From Elmis aenea (taxonomy: Eukaryota; Arthropoda; Insecta; Coleoptera; Elmidae), in contig OX393579.1 of the NCBI GenBank assembly GCA_947652605.1, positions 23,457,674 to 23,521,673 of the forward strand: DNA of 64,000 nt, given 5' to 3'. The translations under genes and the position numbers were made by a program. The notes below the pieces were generated by a model. It did no database searches and was not told where the DNA came from. It saw only the letters and a program-made list of their open reading frames with translations. Shown piece by piece: positions 23,851 to 52,743 of the stretch. The stretch's first letter is position 1, and every line of letters begins with the position of its first letter.

Positions 23851-24781
23851 CCTAAACCGGGGCTACTTGAACACCCCGGGGTAACTTGGTCACCTAGGTC
23901 ATTGTTTATTATTTTACTTGTTTACATTATATGTACTTTGTTTTTTCATTTCGGTTTTGGCATGTTCTTATCGTTTGTGACAGGTAACTTTTGAATAAAA
24001 ATGGTGCGCAATTACGAAAAAACTCCCGGTTCCAAACCTTATCGTAATTTTAAAGTCGAGGATCTGAAAAATGCCATAAAAGCCGTTCAAGCTGGAATGT
24101 CAAAAAAAACTGGCAGCAAAAACCTATAAAGTGCCTCGGTCAACATTAGCTAGGAAGGTTCTTGGAAAGAATTTGGGGTCAGTTGGTCATCCAAGAGTTT
24201 TTTTGAGCAAAGAGGAGGCCACCATAGCGGAGACACTTGGCGTTGTCGCCAATTGGGGTTCCCCCTAACTAGACTGGATGTATGGACTGTTATTTCAAAA
24301 TATCTTGAAAAACAGGGAAAAACGGTTAGTATTTTCAAAGACAACATCCCTGGAGAGAATTTCCTTAATTCGTTTATCCAAAGAAACAACCTGTCCATAC
24401 GTCTTGCTTCTAACATCAAGAGATCCAGAGCTTCCGTTGACCGTATAGACATTTTAAATTTTTTTAACAACATTAATGGTGCTTTAAGAGATGTGGATAA
24501 TTTTAACATATATAACTACGATGATAATGCATTTATATTGTTGGTTTTATTAAATTTTTTCGAGTATGACAAAGTAGCCCCAACCCCGGAGCTACTTGAT
24601 CACCACATTTTTAATTTTTTTTTTCAAAAACTGTATTAAAATTAGAACCTCTTGATAATTTAGGTGTTGTATATTGCTATTGTCGGTAAAATGAAATTTA
24701 TTTGAAATCAAAATATCGATTAGTTTCAGAATTACCTTTAAAAAAGTGATAAAATGGTGTCCAAGTAGCCCCCGATTACGG
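23851..24781 (+). mobile_element. Pogo/Tigger-like transposon, degenerate
   Basis: Ends CCTAAACCGGGGCTACTTGA and, on the opposite strand at the right, CCGTAATCGGGGGCTACTTG are imperfect TIRs flanked by TA (23849-23850 and 24782-24783). A second internal copy of the motif (AGCCCCAACCCCGGAGCTAC) is at about 24580. The element encodes a broken pogo-type transposase. Confidence 0.75.
24001..24540 (+). pseudogene. Pogo/jerky-type transposase relic, N-terminal half
   Basis: Starts ATG at 24001 with MVRNYEKTPGSKPYRNF and KAVQAGMSKKT, a pogo-type helix-turn-helix N-terminus, then hits a stop. Coding resemblance returns in another frame at about 24230: GFPLTRLDVWTVISKYLEKQ, GKTVSIFKDNIPGENFL, NLSIRLASNIKRSRASVDR and VYNYDE-like NIYNYDDNAF. 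These correspond to the DNA-binding (CENP-B type) region and the entry to the DDE domain. The catalytic part is missing. Non-functional. Confidence 0.8.
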
Positions 24782-25059
24782 TACCTATTATTATTTCAGG
24801 GAGTAGAGATGCTTGTTTCTTTGCATCATATCATTCAAGTAACCAAATATTCTGTTGGCAGTTTTTTGTTTGTTCTCACTTCATCCTGTAATATTCCTAT
24901 GCTTGTAATACCAGTTGCTAGATATGCCTTCGCTAATTTTTGCATAAATCGAATGTTTAGAACCTAAATAAAACGTTTTTACTAATAACAATTTTGTTAT
25001 GTCTCAGCTATCGTAAACAGTTAGCTATTTAGAAGTGTATTTTAAACAAGATCTTGTTT

Positions 25060-26061
25060 TGTATAAAAATTTCATGGCTTGCGTGATATAACGAAAAAAC
25101 TGAATCGATCAAAATTTTTAAACTTAAATATATCGGCTATTGTTGCGAAAACACAAAAACGCCAAAAGAAAAATGTTTTTTAGATTTTGTTTGCTATAAG
25201 ATGGCGATAATCAGATTTTTATTTATAAATTACCCTGCGAGATATTTGGCAAAACTTTTTTTTTTAAATGGCAGTCAGAGTAGGTGATGATTTAGATTTA
25301 AAGATTATTTTTTAATCTTTACAATGATATCATATTTTGTCTTATTTTAAAAAATAAGTTAAATAACCTTTAAAAAAATGCAAAATCTTAAGATAAAAAT
25401 CAAGGTTGCCATGGAAAAAACAATAACCGACTTTAGTTGTTTTATTTCGACCCTTGCTTGTCTATTATGTCACTCTTTAAATAGTGATATTAAAACAAAT
25501 GTAATGCGAAATTAAAATAATAATACTTAATAGTAATAATGTGATTGATATGAATGTATTTTATACCTCTTACTAAGATATTAGCAAAAAAGGATTTAAA
25601 ATATTTACATATTGTGTTGATTTACATTATTTCCAGTTAACACAATTATTATAATAGATAAGCAAGGGTCGAAATAAAACAATTGAAGTCGGTTGTTTTT
25701 TTTTTCTAATGCAACCTTGAATTTTACCTTAAGATTTTGCATTTTTTTAGGTTATTTTGCTTATTTTTGAAAATATACATATAAAATATTATATCATTGT
25801 AAAGATTAAAAAAATAATCTTTTTATGCAAGTCATCACCTCCTAAAACTGCCTTTGAAAAAAAAGTTGTTTTATCAAATATCTCGTACGGTAATTTATAA
25901 ACATCTATCTATCGCCATCTTATAGCAAACAAAATCTACAAAACATTTTTCTTTTGGCATTTTTGTGTACTCACAACAATAGCCGGAATTTTAAGTTTAA
26001 AATTTTTGATCGATTTCGGTTTTTTCGTTATATCACGCAAGCCATGGGATTTTCATATACA
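25060..26061. mobile_element. 1-kb palindromic element
   Basis: Left arm CATGGCTTGCGTGATATAAC (25073) is mirrored at 26027-26046. Arms of about 400 bp continue through AAGATGGCGATA-type and GGGTCGAAATAAAACAA-type sequences to a centre at about 25475-25655. Termini differ from the CAGGGTG family. No coding content. Confidence 0.75.
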
Positions 26062-27140
26062 TACTTCAATATAAAATATGTATTTATTTGGGCATATACC
26101 TATGAATTTTAAAAAAGAAGCATGTTTATTGCAAATATATGAAGATGTTGATATATTTTTTGTTTATTATAGAATAAAGTTTTTCGTAAAATTATTGTCT
26201 GCTTACTTTTTTTTCTGTCTTACTAGGGAAATTAATTTTTTGAAACGCATTTTTACTATTATTATTACAAATTTATAATTTTTTATATTAATGTAATGAT
26301 ATGGGACATGACTGCTTATGCAGCACAATTGATGTACTGGGACATGATTGCATATACAGCGATCATATTTTAATCGAAAAATGCGAAGTCATTTTTACAT
26401 ATTTGCATTAGTTGTTCAATCATTCACTTCCAGCTTGCACCTGATCCTGATATTGATGTATATTACCATTGATTTTATTTTACTGACTATTTTCAGGTTT
26501 AATGTGTCACACATTATGTGTGACGTTTTTAAATACAAAAAGTAGCCGCTGTAGATGTTTCTCATTCTCCACACATAATAATTTTGCGTTTTCTGCATAA
26601 CATTTGTGTGTCTCCCATTTTATAATGTAATTTTTTAGTCTTAAGAAACGAATTTTTCAAGTAAATTATTTTTCCTTGTGGGCCAATATTTTTATCATTT
26701 TGAAAATTTACTCCAGAAACTTTTCAAAAACATGCTAAATATTAAAAGTGCAAATTTTTAGTACTGAAAAAAAACAATTGATTTTGTCCTCAAAAAAACG
26801 GTTCATTTTTTCAAATGTCAAAATAAGAGCTGATTTTTTTTTATAAAAACTACCAAGCCAATGGAAAATACATCTGTTACTAAAGTTATTTGTTAGTTTT
26901 AATAAATATGTGAATAAAAGTATAGTTTTTTACGTGTATCTTTTAGTTAATATAACGAAACAATTTTAAATCTGCAACACATGAAAATTATGCAAACAAA
27001 TAATTTAATTTAGGTTATTATACTGTAATTGTTTATTATATTACAATGCTATTACGATATAAAAAATATTATAGATACTTTGTTTTTCACAATAAAACTT
27101 ATTGATTAAAAATGTCACTAGGTAACAAAATTTTTCGTAA
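26062..27140. other. AT-rich intergenic DNA downstream of NSUN5
   Basis: No supported gene. A near-repeat GGGACATGACTGCTTATGCA / GGGACATGATTGCATATACA is at about 26301-26360. Confidence 0.5.
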
Positions 27141-27146
27141 TTTATT
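27141..27146 (-). promoter_or_regulatory. Polyadenylation signal of NSUN5
   Basis: AATAAA on the minus strand, about 15 bases after the NSUN5 stop codon. Very close to the stop, so a later signal may also be used. Confidence 0.5.
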
Positions 27147-27161
27147 ACAAATTTAAAACTT

Positions 27162-30100
27162 TTAATCTGATGAAAAAATCACTTCATATAATTCTTGATA
27201 ATCATCGACATCAACAATACTATAATTTTCATTATTTTTCGCTTTATCTGATTTCAATGATTGTTTGTTTATCGTTAAATCACATACTTCTTTGTTTTTC
27301 AAATACGTCACATCAGATAAATCAGTTCGATGTTCTTTACTTACATTCATATCGTTTTCAGAAACATTTAGGTCACTTGCTTTGTTTTTATTTTTTCTAC
27401 TTTTATTTCCACAGTGATCGTCAATATATTCTGATCTATGTCCTGTTTGTGTTAATTCTTGGTTAGTCTGATAAGAATTTAACTCGGGAATCGTGCATAA
27501 TCTTTTATGCCTTTTTTTACTGGAAATTTGATTAAAATTTTCTATACTTTCAGATTCGATGTCTAAGTGAAGCAAATTCTGTCTAGTTAAGTCAAACTTG
27601 TCTTTATTGTTTTTCTTTTTATGTTTTTCTTTAAACTCTGCTTCATTTTCTTGATCTAGAGTGTCATCTTCTAATTGCATCAACTTTTTTTTACGTTTCT
27701 CCTCAACTTTTTCTACAGCTTCTACATAATTTTCCAGTTTACTTTCTCTTTCCATTCTTAATTCTTCCTTCATTTCAGCATTTTGAATCTTGGTTATTTT
27801 TTTAGGTATTTCTTCAGAATTTGGATTATTTTCTAAGGAACTGTTTTCTAAATTTGCTAACTTTTTGTTGAAAATGTTAGACTTCTGTTTCTTTTTGGCA
27901 TGTTTTTTTATTGTATTGCCTGATATTTCTGCTAATTTGCCAATATTGTCAGGATTTTGTTTTTCGTGCTTCACTTCCAAAATGGCATTATTTTCAAATG
28001 TAGTGTTTTCTACTTTTATTAATTCAGGAACAGTGTCAGGATTTTGTTTTTCGTGTTTCTTCTTTTGTTTTTTCAGCATATTTTCATCTTTTGTTAATTC
28101 TTCACTAACAGTGGCATACTTTTGTTTTTTGTGTTTCTTTTTATGTTTCTCTTCCAAAATGGCATTACTTTTAAACGTAGTGGTTTCTACTTTTATTAAT
28201 TCAGGAACTATGTCAGGATTTTGTTTTTCGTGTTTCTTTCTCTGTTTTTCCAGCATATTTTCATCTTTTGTTAATTCTGCACTAACAATAGCATACTTTT
28301 GTTTTTTGTGTTTCTTTTTATGTTTCACTTCCAAAATGACATTATTTTCAAATGTAGTGTTTTCTACTGTTATTAATTCAGGAACAGTGTCAGAATTTTG
28401 TTTCTTGTGCTTTTTTTGTTTCTTTCTATGTTTTTCTTCAACAGTCGCATTACTTTCCCATGTATTATTTTCTGTTTCGATTAATTTATTACTTGCAGTG
28501 TCTTGTTTTTGTTTTTTGTGTTTCTTTTTATGTTTGTCTTTAACAATCACATTATTTTCTAGTGTATTTAGGACTTCTGTTAATTCTTCACTTGTAATAT
28601 CAAACTTTTGTTTTTTATTTTTCTGTGCACATTTGGTCTTTACTTGTGTGTTGTCTTCAAATGTTACTAAATCTTGATTAGCTACTTCAAGCTCCGTATT
28701 GTGTGTCTTATTTTTCTTCCGTTCTTTTTTACTACAAATCCGATTATTACTACAATTGCTGTTTTCTTCTTGTAATAAGTCTAGATGTACAATATCTGAT
28801 TTGTTTTTCTTTTTTTGTTTTTTCTTTGAAACATCTGCATGTTCTGCTAGAGATATATCCGGTGCGCTTTCTTCAATTTTTCGTTTTCTTTGATCATTTA
28901 GCTGTACAAAGTTTTGCTCTATTAAAAATTGGTTATTCTCTCCCTCTTCTAGTCTTTCAAATACAGCTATAAAAAATCCATTCGTCAAGTCTTCCTCCGG
29001 TTTGGCATAAATACAAAAAGATCCTATATCACCAAACGCAGATGATCCATAATTATTCCAAGGCCCCTTAAGCAAACTTTTTGCAGAGACTAACTTAAAT
29101 TTCGTGGTATGTTCTATGACCTCTTTGACTACGGCTTCATTTTCTTCAGGATATATGGAACAAGTTGAGTATACAACTCTCTTAGCATCTGGAAATTTTC
29201 TTAAAGCATGTTTTAGGATCATGATTTGAAAACCTGCCAATTTGTTTAGACGATCTTTGTTTGGTTTTAAAGGTGAACTTGTGAATTCCAAACGATCACA
29301 CATACCTAAAGTTATTTTTCATTAATACCGCAAATTATATGTAGTCGTTAGTTTTACCTGATCCAGAACAGGAGGGATCAACCAAAATGTATTCAACATT
29401 TGGACAATCTTCAGCAGTAACTTTAAGTACATCCTTATTAATAGTTTTTGCACAAGTAACTCCTAAATTTATTATAAAATTATTTAATGTTTTAAATCGA
29501 CCCTTGTCCATTTCAGCTGCATAAATTGTGCCTTCGTTGTTTAGTAATGCAGCAATTTGACTTGTTTTACATCCGGGAGCAGCACACATATCAAAAACTA
29601 CACTGCCAGGATGTGGGTTTAATATTTGAACAGGTAAACAGCTCGCCTTAAAAAAATTTATTAATTGTTTCTTGTTGGCTAAAACTTCATTAGAAATAAT
29701 TTGTTTTATTTAGAAACTTATTTATTTTCATTTAAATTATCACTGATAACTAACCTTATCCTGCAAGACGACACATCCTTGTTTATAATAATTATGGTTG
29801 TGCAACAGCGTTTTAAAAGGAAACACTAGCAAATTTTCATTATGAATATCGAGCATGAACATGTCTTGCTTTAAAGATGCAACCGATGATAAAAATTCAT
29901 CATAATCTTTTCTATTTAGACAGTTTTTAAAGTACCACCCTTCATCACGAAAGTTATTAATTACGTCACTAACAGTCGACAATATCGTGTTAACCCTTAC
30001 ATATCGTGGCTTTTGAACTGCAATTAATTAAAAAATGCTTAATTACTTGTCAACTCTTAATTTTCGATTGAGAAATACTCTTAAGAAGTGTTAGATATAT

Positions 30101-31739
30101 TTGAGCAAAATTAAGCATCTTTTATTGAAATAAAAGCATCTCATGTTTTACTGTTTATTATATAAATATTTTACACTGCTAAAACATACACTACACTTCT
30201 TAAAAATAGTTTCACTCAATGACAGGGTGGGACTGAACAAAAACAAGCGTTTTTTTTAATCGACCTATGGTTTTAATTATGACAAAGCTGCTAAATTTAA
30301 TACTGATTAGTAATATCAAAACACATCAGATATCTAATTGGTGATACATAAATGTATTTAGCTTAGCTTAGTCTCAAATCCATTTACTATTAGGTGTTGT
30401 AGGTGTACCACATAAATTTATTTTTGAATTATATGACCCCATTTATATTACATTTTTAGGTATAGAATCTTAAATTGCTATTGAAGTTTTTTTTTTCAGT
30501 CCAACCTTGCATAACTATACACAATTTACATCATTTTTATTAATATGAATAAATCAAAATACACATATGCTATACACAAAGCAAAGAACTCAGAATAAAT
30601 ATTTGAAGGAATGTACAAGGCAAAAATAATAATTTTGTTTTCAGTCTTGAAATAATCTGATATTTCAAATAACACATCGCAAATCATGTGTTATAAATGC
30701 ATTGTTAAGTACTGTACATAAAAAATATCATCATAACAATATAATTAATACGTAACACAAAATTTGCTTGTGCACAATCGAAATTAAATTTCACAATAGA
30801 AATTATCTGTCGCTTAAAATATTTTTAAAATTACAGAAAGTAATAGTACATACATTAAAATTAATTAATCTTGTTTTAAATTAGACTGATCATCATCAAA
30901 TTCAATCACGTTTCCATAATCATCATATTCAGGTTCATGGTAAGCTTGATATGCATAGGCCACTATAACTATATTAACTGTCAAAACAGCTGCCAGCACT
31001 GACCACACTGTATTAGTGTACCCTTCAATATCAAAGCTTTCTTTTAAAACATGTTTAACACCGAAAAATGCTCCAAAGGGTAAAGTAAACATTAAAATAC
31101 TATAAAAAAATAACAGCGCAAATGCTTTGGCAGCCTGTTTAGTGTGTTGTGGAATCAAGGGTCCCGCATTATTTATCTCAGCAACTGGATCGCCCTCCAT
31201 TGCCTTTAGATACTTATTGAAGGATGAGTGTTAAATGGACGATTATGTGGTATACATCTGTAATAAAATGAATTATTAATAAATAGTATGTACCTTTTGG
31301 AACAGGAGGTTGAAAATTTTTGACATCTGTAGATGAAATATTGTCTATAAATTGTTGCTCATATGACAAGATTGTCTGGATTGGTTTACTATTCCCTAAA
31401 AGTTTCTTTTTTCCCCACAGTAATTCTGTAATAAGAATTCGAGCTAACCATGGATCTAATCGTTTCTCTACAGTGAAAAGTTGACACTTGTCTATTAAGT
31501 CGTCAAGCTGCAAATTTCGCTGTAAAGTTGTTACGACTAAGGCATACACTGTTTTAATTCTCTGGAAATAATTTGTGGAAGATATAAACAAACAGCATGG
31601 TTATAACCTCTAAATTACTCACATGATGGTCTTGTTGATAGATTATTTGTTTTAAACTAGCACCATCTTCTATTATCGACTTAACGATTTTAGCCGCAGT
31701 TTTGTATAAACGGGGTACTTTGACTGAATGTTCAAACAT
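27162..31739 (-). CDS. Nsun5: 28S rRNA (cytosine-C5)-methyltransferase NSUN5, five exons, with long Lys-rich tail
   Basis: SAM-dependent m5C methyltransferase of large-subunit rRNA, nucleolar in known orthologues. Exons (minus): 31739-31623, 31561-31294, 30017-29755, 29646-29358, 29305-27162. All junctions have GT/AG and join in phase to 1026 residues. Seen: N-terminal NSUN5 helical region (exons 1-2), PRYVRVNT (exon 3), SAM motif CAAPGCKT at about residue 237, DPSC with Cys309, and catalytic Cys361 in YSTCSIYPEEN. The fold ends near residue 431 with FFIAVFERL, the usual length of the family. About 595 further residues form a Lys/Glu-rich tail with KHKKKHKKQK repeats, including two tandem 59-residue units. 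VMA21 lies in intron 2. The ATG at 31739 is chosen because it opens the conserved VKVPRLYKTAAKI segment. Confidence 0.93.
27974..28327 (-). repeat. Tandem 177-bp coding repeat in NSUN5 tail
   Basis: CTTCCAAAATG recurs at 27974, 28151 and 28328, giving two complete 177-bp units. Each encodes 59 residues with the pattern KHKKKHKKQK, ELTKDENML, KKHEKQNPD, VPELIKVE. More diverged units extend to about 28620. The period is an exact multiple of three, so copy-number change keeps the frame. Confidence 0.85.
30223..30510. mobile_element. Possible MITE in NSUN5 intron 2
   Basis: CAGGGTGGGACTGAACAAAA at the left and the inverse (TTTTTTCAGTCCAACCTTG) at the right suggest TIRs of about 20 bp. It lies downstream of VMA21. 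No target duplication verified. Confidence 0.45.
30865..31200 (-). CDS. Vma21: VMA21, V-ATPase assembly factor, nested in NSUN5 intron 2
   Basis: A single uninterrupted 111-residue frame. VMA21 is an ER membrane chaperone that helps assemble the V0 sector of the vacuolar proton pump. Two hydrophobic helices are visible, about residues 25-47 (FALLFFYSILMFTLPFGAFF) and 64-86 (VWSVLAAVLTVNIVIVAYAY), joined by a short loop, the family's hairpin layout and length. The tail is acidic (EPEYDDYGNVIEFDDD) and ends in LKQD, a Lys-containing C-terminus where orthologues carry an ER-retrieval signal. The start ATG at 31200 is the first in frame, only 93 bases after the NSUN5 exon-2 donor (31293). It is on the same strand as its host gene. 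No intron is needed to complete the protein. Confidence 0.92.
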   Translation of the reverse strand: MEGDPVAEINNAGPLIPQHTKQAAKAFALLFFYSILMFTLPFGAFFGVKHVLKESFDIEGYTNTVWSVLAAVLTVNIVIVAYAYQAYHEPEYDDYGNVIEFDDDQSNLKQD

Positions 31740-32202
31740 ATTACCTGATAAAAAATCCAACTAATAACTTTTCCAGAAACAACACCCACGTCACGTTTTT
31801 CAGAAGTACCACAGTACGACAGTTATCACCAGCGTGTATAAAGCATTGAAGTAGTTTTAAATTACCGGTATATTTTGTAAGCTTAAGTTTCAACCCTGTT
31901 GTTTTTATGGGTGACAATGAACAGATGTACATCACTTTTTAAACGGAAAAAGTTTATAATATTATTTTGATAAAAAAGTATGTGAATTCTAGTATTTTTG
32001 CTGTGCGTTTGAATAATATTTGTGTTTTAATTATAGTTTTTTTAAATGGGCTAAACTGTAAACCCTGGATTCCTATGTTAATACTTCTTGGAAAGATGCA
32101 TCAACAACATTCCAGTGACTAATACTGTTTGTGTTGTTTCAATCACACGTCCAAGATGTACAGCGATTGACTATTTAGTGAAAGTATTAAATAATTTTTA
32201 AA
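31740..32202. promoter_or_regulatory. Divergent promoter region between NSUN5 and PI3K p110
   Basis: 463 bases separate the NSUN5 start codon (minus, 31739) and the p110 start codon (plus, 32203), so both genes must start transcription here or use distant 5' exons. No TATA box of clear strength stands out. The ORF on the minus strand at 31741-31935 shows no recognisable motif and is treated as incidental. Confidence 0.6.
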
Positions 32203-49905
<17,703 letters not shown>

Positions 49906-49947
49906 GAAAAAAACTAATAATTTTAATATTTTGTTGCCAAACTATTC

Positions 49948-49964
49948 AATAAAGTGCCAATAAA
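49948..49964 (+). promoter_or_regulatory. Polyadenylation signals of PI3K p110
   Basis: Two AATAAA hexamers at 49948-49953 and 49959-49964, about 45-60 bases after the stop codon at 49903-49905. Confidence 0.65.
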
Positions 49965-50353
49965 TTGCTCTGTGAATGATAATTAATGTTCTACGACTAT
50001 ATTAGTTATAAGGAAATGTACCAGTAAGAAAAATTTTGTTCATTTGATTGTCTGTTATTTGACATTTGATAAGTTATTTGATAGTAATGTGTACGTGTAA
50101 TGTATACATGGTTTAGTACATTTAGGTTAAGTGAGTGAATTACACCTATTTAGGCGAATTACATCTGTACTAGCTTAATTTAATTACTCTAATGTAGTTG
50201 TATAGGAAATGATGAGAATCCTTAAAGGAAATAATTTAATAAATAAAAGTTTTATGCATAATTTTATACAGATAATTACCCCTTGACATTAGTTTTTCAT
50301 ATTTTACTTCAGACTAAATTGATTTACTTTTTAAATTAAAAACGTGGCATGTA

Positions 50354-50740
50354 CAGGGTGCACCAAATTCAAATATTTGACAGGATGGTGCATTTTTCGA
50401 TGCTCACCATTGCTATCTTGGAAACGGTAAGAGATACAAGGTCGGTTAAATTAGAGAAAAGTTGCACATTTTTATGGCAATTAAGAATATGAAAAGAAAT
50501 CCTTGAAATTTTGATTCGTTTTTGATTTATTACAAAAAAACTGAAAAATGTGATTTTAGAAAAATATTACTTTCTTCCCTACCATTGACGCTATTTCATT
50601 TATTTAAACTTGGTAACTTTATGTTTTTGACCGTCCTGGGTTTGATGACGTCAACAGAAATTTTCTAAGCCTTCTAAATTTCAAGTTGCGATAGTCAACT
50701 TTTTTATTCCTTATGGCCGACATATTGGATTTTTACAGCA
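50354..50740. repeat. Solo arm starting CAGGGTGCACCAAATTC
   Basis: TA-CAGGGTGCACCAAATTCAA terminus and a segment CGGTAAGAGATACAAGGTCGG shared with the solo arm at 23197. No mirrored end found before the next element. The right boundary is approximate. Confidence 0.6.
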
Positions 50741-51099
50741 TCAGACGGACAAAAAAAATTAGCTTTTTAGATTGGTAACCAACATACCTTTTTTCTTTCA
50801 TTTTAATGCCTAGTTGAATTCTCTTGAACTTCTGTGAAATGTTTTTAAATTTTAAAAATATCTTTTTGAGAATGCTGTGGTTCATATTAATCATATTCAA
50901 TTCATTAGTTAACGTAAAATGTTAGATCAGTATAGAAATATTTTTTATACACACCATTTGGGACTTTTACAATTTATTAAGGTAGAAGAAAAATTCCTAG
51001 AGCTTCAACAAACAACATTGACGTAGATTTTAATTAACAAAAATCAGTGAAGTGGATTGTGAGTGAAGGTTACATAATATAAAATAGGTTTAATATGAT

Positions 51100-52527
51100 C
51101 AGGGATGGAAAACGTAACGTAACGATACCCGATAACGTTATAATAACGATTCAACTATAATTTTTTATGCAATAACGTAACAATATTTTTATAACGTTAT
51201 AATAACCAATAACGTTTCATTAAAAGTTATTTTGTATCGTTATTTGCTATAAATTAAATATTTTTTTTTTTTCAGATATATTTTGTTTATATTTTTGAAA
51301 ATAAAATGAAAATAAAATATCTCAACGTAATTTTGTACTATTTTTTAAATTTACATTGACAGATCGCAAAAATAATTTCAGAGTTACAAATAAAAATTAT
51401 TTTTATGTATCATGTTTCTTCTTTTAAATAATGCGACAGGTGATTCCTTATCGAAAATTAAGAGGGGTCTTTCATATACATTTTTTTCTTTGGGGCTACA
51501 CCCCCTAAAGGGGATCGGTAATATTGGGTTTTTATTTTATTTCTCAAAGGTTAAAGGGAGGAGAATGATATTTGTTAGATGTCTTATACTTGTTAAAAGG
51601 TTTCCCATAGTAATATTTTTAATCATCTCTCACCTTCACAGGGAGCTGAAAAGTGCGACCCCTGTTGTTTTTTTTTATCAACTTCTTGGTGGGTTGAAAT
51701 CTCTCAATTTTTTTTTTTTTTTACTTGATTAGAAGTTTTTTCTGTTTTTTAACTTTTTCCGTTAAACCTACAGTTTTTGAGTAAAAAATTATATGACTGA
51801 ACATGAACCATCAAATAATATTCCAATATAAAACGATTCATTTTGGTGGTTACCATGGTTTGTTTATGTTTATATTGGGTAGAAGTGACGGGTGTAATTA
51901 TTCATTTTGACGTTACGCGACGACAACGCTAAAAAGCCAATATGAACATAAACATCATATTCACTCATTTAATTTTTTACTCAAAACTGTAGGATTTACG
52001 AGAAAAACTAAAGAATAAAAAAAGGTTCTAATAGATAAATCAAACTAACAACAAAAACAAAAAAAATTGCAAAATTTCAACTCACTCACCAAAAAGTTCT
52101 GATTAAAAAACCAACAGGGGTCGCACTTTTCAGCCCCCTGTGAAGGTGGAAGATGATTAAAAATATTACTATGGGAAACCTTTTTAATAAGTACAAAACT
52201 ACCAAATATCATTCTCCTGCAATTTATCCAAATTTGAGAAATAAAATAAAAACCTAATTTTACCGATCCCCTTTAGGGGGTGTAACTCCGAAAGGAGACG
52301 TCTAAGAAAATTTTTTTATAAAAAAGACCCCACTTAATTTTCGATAAGGAATCGCCCCCCGAATTTTGTCGCATTATTTAAAAAAAAAAATTATATCATA
52401 ATTTATGTAACGTTATATAACATAGCAATTCATTTTTTTAATGTTATTTATAACGTTATGTAACGAAAAAAAATGATAAATAACGTAATACAATAACGTA
52501 ACGATTTAAAACGTTATTCCATCCCTG
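51100..52527. mobile_element. Palindromic TIR element (CAGGGATGGAA family)
   Basis: CAGGGATGGAAAACGTAACG left, CGTTATTCCATCCCTG right. Subterminal regions are rich in TAACGTTATAA repeats. Inside, arms at about 51410-51805 and 51970-52380 mirror each other (CCTTATCGAAAATTAAGAGG, CCCCCTAAAGGGGATCGGTA). Flanks AATATGAT / AATTATGA are similar but not a clean duplication. The 106-residue ORF in the left arm is incidental. Confidence 0.75.
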
Positions 52528-52743
52528 AATTATGATTCTTAATTCTTATACAATACTAACCTGGGGGGTTATTACAGAATTATTTTGCATAAGGGATGTC
52601 GGAAATGGCGCCAATTTTATCCATTGAAAGTGTAGTCTCAGATTTAAAAAAAAAGTGTGTATGCAAACAACGCCTGAATTATAGATATTATCTCTGTGTG
52701 GACTCTTTGTTATCCAGGATAAATAGTTGTGATTAAGTTTAAG

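Noticed and set aside
27790..28677. 295-residue plus-strand ORF, rich in Phe, Cys and Ser
   Set aside because: It is the antisense shadow of the lysine-rich NSUN5 tail; AAA/AAG codons read backwards give TTT/CTT. No independent motif.
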